In this document: positions 1 through 10,483 of the stretch, piece after piece
Numbering within the stretch: the stretch's first letter is position 1
Layout of the letters: each line of letters opens with the position of its first letter
From: Pyropia yezoensis
Taxonomy: Eukaryota; Rhodophyta; Bangiophyceae; Bangiales; Bangiaceae
Assembly: GCA_009829735.1 (NCBI GenBank)
Contig: CM020618.1
Span: 32,650,894 to 32,714,893, forward strand
Reading direction: 5' to 3'
Length of the DNA: 64,000 nucleotides
The notes under the pieces: model-generated
Databases searched by the model: none
The model's input: only the letters and a program-made list of their open reading frames with translations
What the model was told of the DNA's origin: nothing
Made by a program: the position numbers and the translations under genes

Positions 1-31
1 TCGTGGTGATTGATACGTCGGTTGACTGATT

Positions 32-2220
32 GTGACCATGTCTACCCAAGAGACGGGGAACGTTCAAGATGACGGATCGGCGTCGACGCCGACCCCGGAG
101 GTGACTACGGGAACCGGGATCGGGAACCCGATCGATAACATTGAGACGCCAATGCTTTCCGGTGCCGGATCGACGTTTGGCACGGCTCGGACGGCAGGAG
201 GCGGGGGCCCGCCTCAACTGTCGTCGACCGACCTCACTCCGCCGCCTCCTTCACCAGGGGATTCCCTGATGGCATCATTGGCCCGCATCGAGGCCCGGTT
301 TTCCGGGCTCGACGCCCGTCAAGATCGGACGGAGGACGCAATGGCAGTGTTGATGTCAACACGGCACACGACGGGACCCCGTCGTGTTCCTCCCACACCG
401 GTACGGTTCGAACCGGCCGGACTACTTTCGGAGTCCACCAGGGTCAACCCCGGTGTTGCTACTCCGGGACAACCCCCGGACACAATGGGGTATGGGTCCG
501 ACTCGTCGGCAGAGTTGGAACGGAGTCACACGGAGCGATACGCTCGGAGCACCCGAAGCGGACTCCGCGGACACGACCCGGCGGATACGTACGCCGGGGG
601 AGAGTCGGTTATTGGGGGAGGAGGTACCCTCTCGCAGTACCCCCACGACGAAGGAGGCCAGGCAACTCGGGTTCCCGAGGTGCCGACGCCTGAAGTACCA
701 TCTTCAGTGGTGGAAGCTATGACCGCGCAGGTAACTGCGAGCCTACTGAAGCGGACGGAGTCCGATGAGTTCGCTCATCAACTGGCTAAGCGACTGGATA
801 TCCAGGACGCTGACACGGAGATCGTCAACGAGGTCTTCCGGTCGGTTCTTACTCCGGAACGTTATCGTTTGGAGGACCGCTCTACCACCGTATCGGAATC
901 GATGCGTAATACGTCGCATCGGGCGATCCGCTCTATGCAGACCCTTATGAAGGGAGTCCCTATGTTCGGGGGGCCGAACGGACGCCCGTTGGCAGTCATC
1001 GGCTTCTTGACTAGCTTCAAGGCAGCCGCAGACAAGGCGCTCGTTAACGAGGGGCTGGCTCTGGAGCTCCTCCCGTTCTTTGTTGATGAGCGGGTGCGAG
1101 GCATTCTTCGCCAGGCATCCCCGATGCCGGGAATGAGGGTCGCGGCCACCCCCATGGATTACCGTGGGATATTGAAGGAGCTGCTGAGCAGCTACCTCAG
1201 TGAGGACAAGTGCGAGGACCACTATCGGGCCCTTCGCACTGCCACCGCCCAGTCCTGGGAGGATGAGGAGATGTTTGGACGCCGGATCCAAGAGCTCGAC
1301 TACGAGCTGGGGAAGCTCCTCGGAGAAGGGGAGCTACGGGCCATCCTGTTCGCAGGAGTACCCAACTACGTGCGGATATCCGCACGGGGCGCCAACACGG
1401 CACGGACGAACTTCAGTCGACTGATGCATATGTGCAAGTCCCTAGGGGACGCCTACCGGGTTCTACACCCGGAGTGTGCCTTGGCCCCGAAGCCCAAGGG
1501 TGAGGGAGGCAAGCCCAGTCTTACCCCGGTACCGAGGCAAGAGAAGGTGGAACGTAAGGCCGCACCAGTACTGGTGGCGACCGAACATACCCCTATTGGT
1601 GAGGATGACCCTCTAGTCGACCAACAGGGCCACCTGTTGCTACCGGCGACGCCGGTGATTGATGAACATGGTACGGTAGCGTACATCGCCCCGGCTGGAA
1701 CCCAGTTCCAGGTCAACGAAGGCACGGGACGGCGCGTCCCGTATGTGCGGACTACGGGGTACTCCCGGTGACGGGTAACCCTCACCAACCCTTGCCAACA
1801 TGGGCGGTGCGCACGGAGGCACCTCCGCAGATTGCGGGCCGACCCAACCGGTTGGGGGAATCCATGTTCCGGTTGACCCAAGGACCCAAGGCCTACCAGG
1901 GAGCAGGCACTCGGGCGCCCGAGGGAGGCAACCGTAGCTACGGGGCTACCCCGATGCGAACTCAAGGGGGGACCGGCACGTCCGGGTGTATGTTGTGTGG
2001 GGATCCCCAGCACTGGGTGTCTTCCTGCCCACTCATCCCCGAGGAGTCTCGGCGGGCAGCGGCGCAACGCAAGGCATCTACTGGGGGATATCCCGCCCGA
2101 GCACCCGGACCCGCACCGGGTAGGCAGCCAGCTCCAGGGGGAGTACTGGCCGTCGAGGGGGCACCTCCTCAGCCGGATGTCCCGGCGGACAGCACCCTAC
2201 CAAGGGCGGGAAACGAGTAA
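32..2220 (+). mobile_element. gag region of the Ty3/gypsy fossil
   Basis: This part encodes a Ser/Pro/Gly-rich leader followed by a helical capsid-like segment (roughly 930-1470) and, near its end, a retroviral-type CCHC zinc knuckle (CMLCGDPQHWVSSC, around 1988-2030), the usual nucleocapsid RNA-binding module. Its position at the 5' side of the pol region matches the family. The assignment rests on position and the knuckle; the capsid-like segment was not matched to a named profile. Confidence 0.8.
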
Positions 2221-2479
2221 GAGGAAGGATGACCGGGGGGCGCTGGGGTTACCCAAGCAAGCCACCCCGGAGTACCGCGGGGAAAGCCCCACGGAGAGCG
2301 CGGTTGAGCCGACGCCGCATCAACCCCCGGGTACACCTTCCGGCCCCGACGACACGGCGTCAGGGGATTGATGACCAACCTCCAAGGTTGGGAGGAGAGG
2401 ACGGGAAGCCCCGTCACGTTGAACCAGACAAGGGCCCTGTTCAGGATGCCCGAGCTACACCGGATATCGGTGTAGGACA

Positions 2480-4860
2480 TGTGTTGTTTACCTTGGAGAA
2501 CTTCAAGGTATCAGCCACACTGGGGGTTGACCCCCAGTCGACACGATCGTACTACCCTGTACTGGATACAGGGGCTGGACCCAGCCTTATCCGGAAGGAT
2601 ACCCTCCCGGACAAGTGGCTTCCACGAGTCAGAGTGACTCGGGGACCCACCATCAAGGACGCGAATGGTCGACTCATTCGTACGACCGCAGCGATGTCGC
2701 TGCGGGTTACCATCGGGGATCTCACCACGGAAGTTGACTTCCTGGTATGTGAAACGCTATCGGTGCCCTGCATACTGGGGTGCACCTTCATCAACGTTCA
2801 CGTTGATGCAATCCGGCCAGGCCGGAGGACCGTCGAGCTTCAAGAAGCCGACGGGACGAAGCGAGGACACACGGCTATCGTCAGGGATCTGACGCTACAA
2901 GGAAGCCACGTTAACGTGGCTGAGGTGTACGCAAGCGTCGAGCCGAAGACACTTCGATTGGCCAAGCGAACTCGCTTTGAGCCGTTGTCAGAGACAGTCC
3001 TCCCGGTTAACTGCGACCTCGCAGGCATCTGCAGAGTCCAGTCCAACCTACGGACGTACAAGCGCCATGGGTTGACCATGGCCAACGGTCTCATAGACCT
3101 CCCAGCAGGAGGGTCGTCCCTCCTAGTGATGGCGAACTACCGCCGTAAGGCAGTCACCCTCCCGAAGGGAACTATCCTCGGGATTGCCGAACTCTACGAA
3201 GAAGATATCCTTACCCCTGATAAGGAAGGTCAAGTGGAACCACTTGAAGTACTGGCGGTCGCCGAGACCACCGAGCGACAGCAACCCGATGACGGGAAGC
3301 CTAACCCATCGGCGGCGCCGGCGGACCTGCCGCCAAAGGACCAAGAGGCCTTGATGGCACTGGCCGAGGCTGACCTCGACCACCTTCACCCTTCGGTAGC
3401 CGAAGGGGTACGACGGATGCTAAGAAAGCATGACGTTATGTGGACAGGCGGGGCCTTGGGGACCATTGGGGCAACCCAACATCGTATAGACCTGGTACCA
3501 GGCGCACGACCCGCCCGCTCACAACCGCACCGAGCGGGACCTATGCAACGAGAGATCGTTGATGGAGAAGTGAAGAGGATGAGTGAAGCTAAGGTGATCC
3601 GACCTTCGATGTCGGAATGGGGTGCCCCAGTCGTTATTGTGCCGAAGAAGGATCAAACCCCTCGGTTTTGGCATCGATTATCGACGCCTCAACTTGGTTA
3701 CCAAGAAGGACTCATACCCTTTACCAAGGATGGATGAATGCATTGACTCCCTGGGGGAGGCTACGGTGTTTACCACCATCGACTGCAATGCCGGATACTG
3801 GCAGATCCCAGTGGCGGACGAGGATATCCCCAAGACGGCATTCGTCTGTCACAGTGGCGTGTACGAGTTCCTAAGGATGCCCTTCGGATTGTCCAACGCC
3901 CCCGCTACATTCCAGCGGGCTATCGACATCATACTGTCGGGGGTGAAGTGGCGTAACTGCCTAGTGTACCTCGATGACGTCATCGTCTTCTCGCGTAACA
4001 TGGATGACCATGTACAACATGTTGACGAGGTACTCACCCTCTTGAGGAACGCCGGGGTAACCCTGCATCTGAAGAAGTGCGCCTTCTTCCAACAGACGGT
4101 CGAATATCTGGGCCACCAGATAAACCCCCTGGTAAACTAGGGGTACTCGAAGCCAATACCCGGCACTCCGGGATGCCCGGTTCCCTAACACCCAGACGCA
4201 GCTCAAGAGCTCCCTGGGAATGTGCAATGTATACCGACGGTTCGTCAAGGACTTCGCTCGGATAGCTAAACCGTTAACGGTTCTTACGAGCAGTACCTTA
4301 CCCAAGGTACTCCAACCCCCTTCGCCTAGCGAAGAGGAGGCATTCGAGTCGCTGAAGCGAGCCCTACTAGCCCCACCCGTCCTTGCGTTACCGCATAGAC
4401 GGGGTACCTTCGTCATCGATGTCGATGCGTGTGATACACAAGTGGGATGCACCCTGTTACAGGGAGAGACGTTGATAGGTACCGACAACGTTATCCCGGA
4501 CCTACGTCCGGTAGGGTACTTCAGCCGGACACTCAACCCGGCTGAGCGGAACTATAGTGCCACCGAGCGTGAATGCCTCGGAGTTATATGGGCAGTGCAA
4601 CTGCTCCGTCCATACCTGGAGGGCTCCAGGTTCATCGTGAGGTCCGACACGAACCCTACGATGGCTCCTCAAACCTTGGTGACAAGGATTCCGATAGCCA
4701 TGGGAGGCTAGCCCGATGGAGGCTGAAGATGGCCGAGCACGACTACCGCACGGTGTATAAGGCTGGGTCAACCCACCACCTCGGAGACGCGTTGTCTCGA
4801 CTCGACACCCCGAGCGGGGATACCCGCCCGGTGGACGAGGACATCCCGGTGGTACCGGTG
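2480..4860 (+). mobile_element. protease, reverse transcriptase and RNase H region of the Ty3/gypsy fossil
   Basis: An aspartic protease signature (LDTGAGPSL) lies near 2570. The reverse transcriptase follows, with a FGIDYRRLN-type block near 3665, a TIDCNAGYWQ block near 3780, the MPFGLSNAPATF block near 3885 and the catalytic YLDD box near 3967. RNase H follows around 4410-4700 (DVDACDTQVGC), with the typical NPAERNYSATERECL block near 4535. These are standard Ty3/gypsy pol modules; the copy is broken. Confidence 0.92.
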
Positions 4861-5079
4861 TGCATGGTGGGTAATGCTACCCAGGGTATGGTTGACCATA
4901 CCATGGCACACCTTGCGTGCCCATTGACCCTCGCGGACTTCCGCGAGGCACAGGCCAACGACGATGACTGTAGACGTCATCGTGCTAACCTCCTGGCCGG
5001 TACGGCCGGCATCTTCTCCGAGAACGAAGACGGACTCATATACCGGCGGGCACCCGCCGATGGACGACATCAAGTCGTG

Positions 5080-6331
5080 GTTCCCGTGTCCTTACGGCAA
5101 GCCGTCATGGAACGAGAACATGAGAACCCTACAGCCGGACACCCGGGGGTTCACGTATGTTCGCAGCAATGCGAAGGTTCTTCTACTGGCCAGCAATGGC
5201 CGTCGACGTGGTCGACCACGTAAGGGGATGCCACCCCTGTGCGCGTAACCGCATGAGTCTACATAGGCAGGCGTCTGCCATGAAGCTATTCCCACCCGAT
5301 GGGCCCAACGAGCAAGTCGCTATCGACATACTCGGGCCACTTCCGGTAACGGAAGAAGGGAACAGGTACATCCTGGTCATGTCTGACCGATTCACCAAGC
5401 TGTCACGAGCGGCAGCCATCCCGAATGATACGGCATACACGATTATGAACGCAGTGGTTGACCACTGGATCAGTGCATACGGAGTCATGAAGCAACTCCT
5501 CTCCGATAACGGAGCAAACCTTACGTCGGCATTTCTGCACTAAGGTCCTGGGCATGTTCGGTATCGAACCACGTCGGGCATCCGACTACCACCCGCAGTC
5601 CAACGGGCAGGTGGAGCGGTTCAACCGCACCATCGTCAAGATGCTACAGTGCTACGTGGCAGAGCACACGAACACTTGGGACAGGCTTCTGTCCGTACTC
5701 ACCCTGGCATACAATGCCAGGCCACATCGGAGTACCAACATCGCCCCACTGGAATGGGTCATGCCACTAGGCGTCGGTAACCTGACGCTGCCCAGGCAGG
5801 TGCACTCGGTATGATACACCGAAGGGCCGACCCGCCGAACGCATCCACCTAGCTTGGTTGGCCAAGCTATCGTGGATGATTCCTAAGCTCAAGGGTGCCC
5901 TTGACAGAACACAACTTCGATACAAGAAGAACTTCGACGCCCCGACTACGGGGTGCGCAACGCAACCCTGGTAACAGGTGACTGGGTCTATATCAGACAC
6001 CAGAAGTTCCGAGGAACAAGCTTATGCAACCGGTCAAGGGACCGTACCAGATCCTCCACAGAGATGACCACTCTGTTATCTTACACTCCGATACGGAGAT
6101 TCAACGCATCAGCATGAATGACGTCACACCTGCTCCGATGCCGGAACAGCCTCAGCCGGTACCGGCTGGGTTGCTACATGAAGCTCTTACAACCCACCGG
6201 TCAGATGACCCGGTGGGACCGGATGGGATTCCATACCAAGTAGAGAGCGTGGTCGGACACACCGACCCGGACCTACCAGGACCCTGGTACGTCAAGGTTA
6301 TGTGGGTCGGATACGATTCACCCACCTGGGA
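5080..6331 (+). mobile_element. integrase and chromodomain region of the Ty3/gypsy fossil
   Basis: A His/Cys zinc-binding segment (AGHPG then CHPCARNR) lies near 5130-5250. The integrase core follows, with DILGPLPV near 5317, SDNGANLTS near 5503 and VERFNRTIVKM near 5612, the expected D,D,E surroundings. The last readable part (about 6230-6331) reads WYVKVMWVGYDSPTWE, which resembles the end of a chromodomain that directs chromoviruses to heterochromatin. The N gap truncates the view. Confidence 0.88.
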
Positions 6332-6831
6332 NNNNNNNNNNNNNNNNNNNNNNNNNNNNNNNNNNNNNNNNNNNNNNNNNNNNNNNNNNNNNNNNNNNNN
6401 NNNNNNNNNNNNNNNNNNNNNNNNNNNNNNNNNNNNNNNNNNNNNNNNNNNNNNNNNNNNNNNNNNNNNNNNNNNNNNNNNNNNNNNNNNNNNNNNNNNN
6501 NNNNNNNNNNNNNNNNNNNNNNNNNNNNNNNNNNNNNNNNNNNNNNNNNNNNNNNNNNNNNNNNNNNNNNNNNNNNNNNNNNNNNNNNNNNNNNNNNNNN
6601 NNNNNNNNNNNNNNNNNNNNNNNNNNNNNNNNNNNNNNNNNNNNNNNNNNNNNNNNNNNNNNNNNNNNNNNNNNNNNNNNNNNNNNNNNNNNNNNNNNNN
6701 NNNNNNNNNNNNNNNNNNNNNNNNNNNNNNNNNNNNNNNNNNNNNNNNNNNNNNNNNNNNNNNNNNNNNNNNNNNNNNNNNNNNNNNNNNNNNNNNNNNN
6801 NNNNNNNNNNNNNNNNNNNNNNNNNNNNNNN
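6332..6831. other. assembly gap of exactly 500 N
   Basis: Five hundred consecutive undetermined bases. A round 500 usually marks a gap of unknown true length. It separates the retrotransposon from the 138-bp tandem repeat, so sequence on the two sides need not be adjacent in the genome, and the 3' LTR plus the start of the ParB-type gene may be hidden here. Confidence 0.97.
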
Positions 6832-7245
6832 CGATGACGGCGGACGTCGGGCCGATGACGGCGGACGTCGAGCTGATGGCGGTGGTGACCGACCTCGTAC
6901 GACTTCTTGTGACACTACCGATCGTGGTCGCGGTCACGCTCGAAGCACCGATCGTGGTGGACGCGGAGGCGATGACGGCGGACGTCAGGCCGATGACGGC
7001 GGACGTCGAGCTGATTGCGGTGGTGACCGACCTCGCCTGACTTCCCGTGACACTACTGATCGTGGTCGCAGTCGGGCTCGTAGCACCGATCGTGGTGGAC
7101 GCGGAGGCGATGACGACGGACGTCGGGCCGATGGCGGGGCTGACAGACCTCGCACGAATTCCCGTGACACTACTGATTGTGGTCGCAGTCGTAGCGCCGA
7201 GCGTGACGGTCGGGGTGGCGGTCGGGGTGGCGGTCGGGGTGGGTG
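6832..7245 (+). repeat. 138-bp tandem repeat encoding 46-residue RG/RD-rich units
   Basis: Units begin at 6832, 6970 and 7108 (period 138 bp), the third decaying into a GGT/GGC-rich run. In one frame each unit gives 46 residues with repeated DDGGRRAD, DRPRT, SRDTTDRGR and STDRGGRGG blocks, a disordered, highly charged, RG-rich sequence of the kind that often binds nucleic acid. The period is a multiple of three and this frame stays open, so the repeat is probably coding and forms the N-terminal part of the following ParB-type gene, although the frame changes in the Gly-rich run near 7240. The array starts at the gap edge, so the copy number is a minimum. Confidence 0.8.
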
Positions 7246-7868
7246 GTGGTGGTGGCGGAGGTGGTGCATCAGCGGGAGCGGGTGGGGCGGGCCGACCAGG
7301 CGGTGGTGGAGACGGCGAGGGTCGTGGCGTCACTGGCGGCAGTTCTGGTCGTCGTACTTGCACCGGCGGAGCGAGTGGGTCCGGCCGACCGGGCAGTGGT
7401 GGAGACGGCGATGGCCGTGGCGTCGCTGATGACAGTCGTTCTGAGAGCAACTCTCGGGCCCCGTCTGACGATAAGCAGCTGCCACCAGCACCAGGGGATG
7501 TTCCAGCACCGCATATGGACAGTAGCGTGGTGACGGCGTCGGCGCCTACATGGGTCGGTCCTTCCAGCGACTACGTTATCGCGTCGAAGCGGTATGTACC
7601 GATCGAGGCCATTCGCATTGCCCCGCGGACGGTGCGTACTATCAACCGCGGCACTGTCGACGAACAGCTGCGCTCGTACCGCGACTTCGGTTATACGACC
7701 ACGTACGGAATGATATCCGTATGCGCAGACCCAGAGTGTCCCGGGGCCGAGGATAGCTTTTTACTCGTGGACGGCGCGCATCGACTGACGGCGCTGCGGG
7801 AGCTGCACAAGGAAGGGCACGCCATCGCTGTCGGTGAGGTGCAAGTGGCGGTCATCGTTCGGGCGTGA
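7240..7868 (+). CDS. ParB/sulfiredoxin-fold domain protein, N-terminal part
   Basis: After a Gly/Ser-rich linker the frame reads a ParB N-terminal (ParB/Srx superfamily) domain: VPIEAIRIAP, then TVDEQLRSYRDFGY and the diagnostic DGAHRLTALRELH block (about 7771-7809), ending in VQVAVIV. In bacteria this fold binds nucleotides (a CTP switch in chromosomal ParB) or acts as a nuclease, and DG-x-HR lies in its active pocket. The frame closes at 7868, but the next frame continues at once with RDGQPLTLMMALTLGVRAN, which reads like the normal downstream part of such domains, so the stop looks like a one-base displacement. No ATG is obvious at the N-terminus; an in-frame ATG exists at 7515. This is a recognised domain in an unrecognised protein. 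Confidence 0.7.
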
Positions 7869-8770
7869 CGGGCAACCCTTGACGCTCATGATGGCCCTCA
7901 CGTTGGGGGTGCGCGCCAACTCGACGGCCGCCAAGGCCAAGGAGATGAGCGACGTGGACAACATCCACTTCATTACAAGCTGGCTACGAGAGTACAACGA
8001 CCGCCAACCTTTGGGCAAGAAGCAGTCTCTGTTCCAGCACAGTATGTCGGACCTCATTCGCATCTTCTGCAACTACATGGACAACCGCAAGCAGGACCCC
8101 ATGGACGTGGACCTTGCTCACCGTGAGTCCGATGAGGTGGACCGTGAACAAGAGGACCAAGACGACGCGACCGTCAGGGGCGGCCCGGAAACGTCCCGTA
8201 TTGGCAAGGCCGTCTTGCGACGCATGATCAAGATTGCCCTGATCTACATTGAGGACGAGCGGTCTGGCGAATACATTATCAAGCGCATCACTGACTCTGT
8301 GGGCTCACGGGGCGAGCACGCCTTGACGACCGAGTCGTGTGCGTCTCCGGCACTTTGCACTTTGGGGGGCGTACCGCTGGTGTACTGCAATGAGGTGCGC
8401 CTGTGGATGCTCCAGGTCGGTTGGGAGTGGACGGGTCGTCGCAACGCGGGCAACAATGCCATCCGGCGGCTGACACGGGGCACCGACTTTGCGTTCTTTG
8501 CTAATCTTGTCTATTTCGTGCGCTTCGCGATCAACGAAGCGAAGATGCGGCGCACCCTTCTTCGCCTCGCATCGGCCAAGGACCGTGCAGTTGCAGAGGC
8601 GCAGGCGCTTGCGGCTGGGTGTGCCGTTTTCACACACAGAGCGCCTTTGACGGACGTGTTGAAGCAGAAGCGTCGCCGACAGAACCTCTCGCTGCTGGAC
8701 GAGCTCCAGGTGTTGGTCATCACCAAGTACGACTCTCCACAGCCACCTGCCCGAGCCGTCTTGGCTGCGG
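7861..8770 (+). CDS. middle section of the ParB-type gene, unknown fold
   Basis: About 300 residues directly continue the ParB domain in a different frame. The sequence is well mixed and not low-complexity, with helical stretches such as LFQHSMSDLIRIFCNYMDN, SRIGKAVLRRMIKIALIYI and FFANLVYFVRFAINEA, and an acidic insert (EVDREQEDQDD). I do not recognise the domain. The meaningful frame moves again near 8765, in a GGGTGGGCGGTGGCGG tract, into the frame of the next section. Two frame changes at repetitive G-rich or indel-prone positions argue for assembly errors or a young pseudogene rather than separate genes. Confidence 0.5.
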
Positions 8771-10483
8771 GTGGGCGGTGGCGGCAGCAAGGGCAAGGGC
8801 AAGGGTCGACCCGGATGCAGGGGCACGGCGGCGTCGGGTGGTTCAGAAGACCCTTTCAGGTTTGTGCAAGACCTGTCGTTTTACGAGCTCTTCTTCCCCG
8901 AGTGGGCAGCCAAGGTGCGGGCCTTCTTAACCCCTCCCTCGGATGAGCAGGACCGCCCCCTCCCTACCGATTCAGCCACCGCGTCGGGTACGGCGCCGGC
9001 GGCTACCAGGGCCGGTTTACGTGAAGAGGGTGGCAATAGTGCCGTCGCGGGGACCAGGCCTGATGCCGATGCCCGCATGGGTCACCGTACCACCGGTGGC
9101 GATGGTGACGGCGACGGTGACGGCGACGGTGCTGGGAGCGGTGCTGGGAGCGAAGCTGGGAGCGGAGCTGGGAGCGGAGGTGGTGGAGGTGATGGTGGGG
9201 TCGGTGGCGACGGTGGTGACGGTGGCGACGGTGACGACAACGGCGACGGTGGCGACGGCGGGGGCGGTGGCGACGGCGGAGGTGGTGGCGACGGCGGAGG
9301 TGGTGAAGACGGCGGAGGTGGTGGCGACGGCGGAGGTGGTGGTGACGGCGGCGACGGCGAAGGCGGTGGGGGCGATGGTGACGGTGGCGAGGGCGGGGAC
9401 GAGGCACCCGCTGTGCCTGGCGTTGCGGGCACAGCCGGCCCCGAGGAGCCGGCCAACGGTGGCGACGGTGCCGTCAGCGACGGGGGCGTTCGCAAGTCAA
9501 ACCGACTCACGCGCCCGCGCAAACCACCTTCGGAACAGAACGCTTCTGATTCTAGTGGCGGAGCGCCTGTGCCACCGCCCAAGAAGAAGCGTCGCCGGAC
9601 GGCGCCGCGAAAGAAGGGGAAGAGTGGTGCTTGTGCTCCCGGTGGCCGCGGAAGCGCTGGCAGTGGAGGGGGTGGCCGTGGACAAGGTGGCGGTCATGGG
9701 GCGTTTGCTCGCAAGCGCACTGTCACACTAGGGCGTCCAAGTGTACCAGGAGGCTCTCAGAAGGACGACGAAGAGGCCTATGAGGATACCGTACCCGACA
9801 TTCCGGACAGTATGAAGGAGGCGGCCAAGGAGAATCGCCGGGCATTGGACCTCTCTTCCGGGCCCCGTGATACTGCTGTGCGGACGCCGCTGCCGCCCTT
9901 TGCTCTCCTGCTGCCCCTGGAGCACCAGAGCCGCGACTTTGTTCCACGGTCCACGTGGGACGCAATGGGTAATGCAGCCGAGACGCTCATGTGTAACCGT
10001 GGCTTGGCGCTCCTTGACTACACATACCTGGCCCTGGACATGCCCAGCGCCCCCCCCGCCGCGGTGGAGCGCGATCGACATATCCCCGACACCCGTTTGC
10101 TGCTGACCAACCTAGCGCGTATCCAGTACGGGACCGAGCTTGTCGAGCGAGGCTGGACGGTGGTCAAGCACGCGATGACCTGCATGACCCGTGTGGAGGG
10201 TGGTGGTGGCGCGGAAGTCGGCGTCGACGGCGCTGCCGTCTCGTCTGGATCATCCACAACCCCGACCAAGATGGACCCCGTCGGCGATTTTCTTCAATCT
10301 GTGATCAACAAGTTTCCGGGTGAAGCCGCGCTCAAGGACGACGACCCGATGTGGACGCCCATCCACAACGTCGGCCTTGGCAAGGTCGACGAAACCGCAA
10401 TGAAACGTGGTCAGGGGCGGCTCACCGTGCGACAGTTGGCTCTGGCCGCCAATGGGGACGATAAGGACGCGGACGGCTTGTAG
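8771..10483 (+). CDS. Gly/Asp-rich acidic section of the ParB-type gene
   Basis: It opens with GGGGSKGKGKGRPG and a short hydrophobic/aromatic segment (DPFRFVQDLSFYELFFPEW). About 120 residues of GDG/GGG repeats encoded by (GGN)n DNA follow (about 9100-9400), then a basic patch (PPKKKRRRTAPRKKGKSG, a likely nuclear localisation signal) and a globular C-part from about 9780 with helices (LLDYTYLALDMP, LLLTNLARIQYGTELVERGWTVVKHAM). It ends at TAG (10481-10483), but the same frame stays open to 11351 with more structured sequence, so the TAG interrupts what looks like one protein. Function unknown. Confidence 0.55.
   Translation: MGGGGSKGKGKGRPGCRGTAASGGSEDPFRFVQDLSFYELFFPEWAAKVRAFLTPPSDEQDRPLPTDSATASGTAPAATRAGLREEGGNSAVAGTRPDADARMGHRTTGGDGDGDGDGDGAGSGAGSEAGSGAGSGGGGGDGGVGGDGGDGGDGDDNGDGGDGGGGGDGGGGGDGGGGEDGGGGGDGGGGGDGGDGEGGGGDGDGGEGGDEAPAVPGVAGTAGPEEPANGGDGAVSDGGVRKSNRLTRPRKPPSEQNASDSSGGAPVPPPKKKRRRTAPRKKGKSGACAPGGRGSAGSGGGGRGQGGGHGAFARKRTVTLGRPSVPGGSQKDDEEAYEDTVPDIPDSMKEAAKENRRALDLSSGPRDTAVRTPLPPFALLLPLEHQSRDFVPRSTWDAMGNAAETLMCNRGLALLDYTYLALDMPSAPPAAVERDRHIPDTRLLLTNLARIQYGTELVERGWTVVKHAMTCMTRVEGGGGAEVGVDGAAVSSGSSTTPTKMDPVGDFLQSVINKFPGEAALKDDDPMWTPIHNVGLGKVDETAMKRGQGRLTVRQLALAANGDDKDADGL

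Larger units (their letters stand above)
1..6331 (+). mobile_element. Ty3/gypsy LTR retrotransposon (chromovirus type), broken internal body
   Basis: The stretch carries the ordered parts of a Ty3/gypsy element on the + strand: gag, aspartic protease, reverse transcriptase, RNase H, integrase and a terminal chromodomain-like segment. Protease before RT and integrase last is the Ty3 order, and the chromodomain places it among the chromoviruses. The window opens inside the element, so the 5' LTR is not seen, and the 500-N gap hides the 3' end, so no LTR pair is available for dating. The reading frame is interrupted in several places (roughly four to six), so it is a fossil copy; recognisable motifs throughout suggest moderate rather than great age. 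Base composition is less GC-rich than the host genes to the right. Confidence 0.93.
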
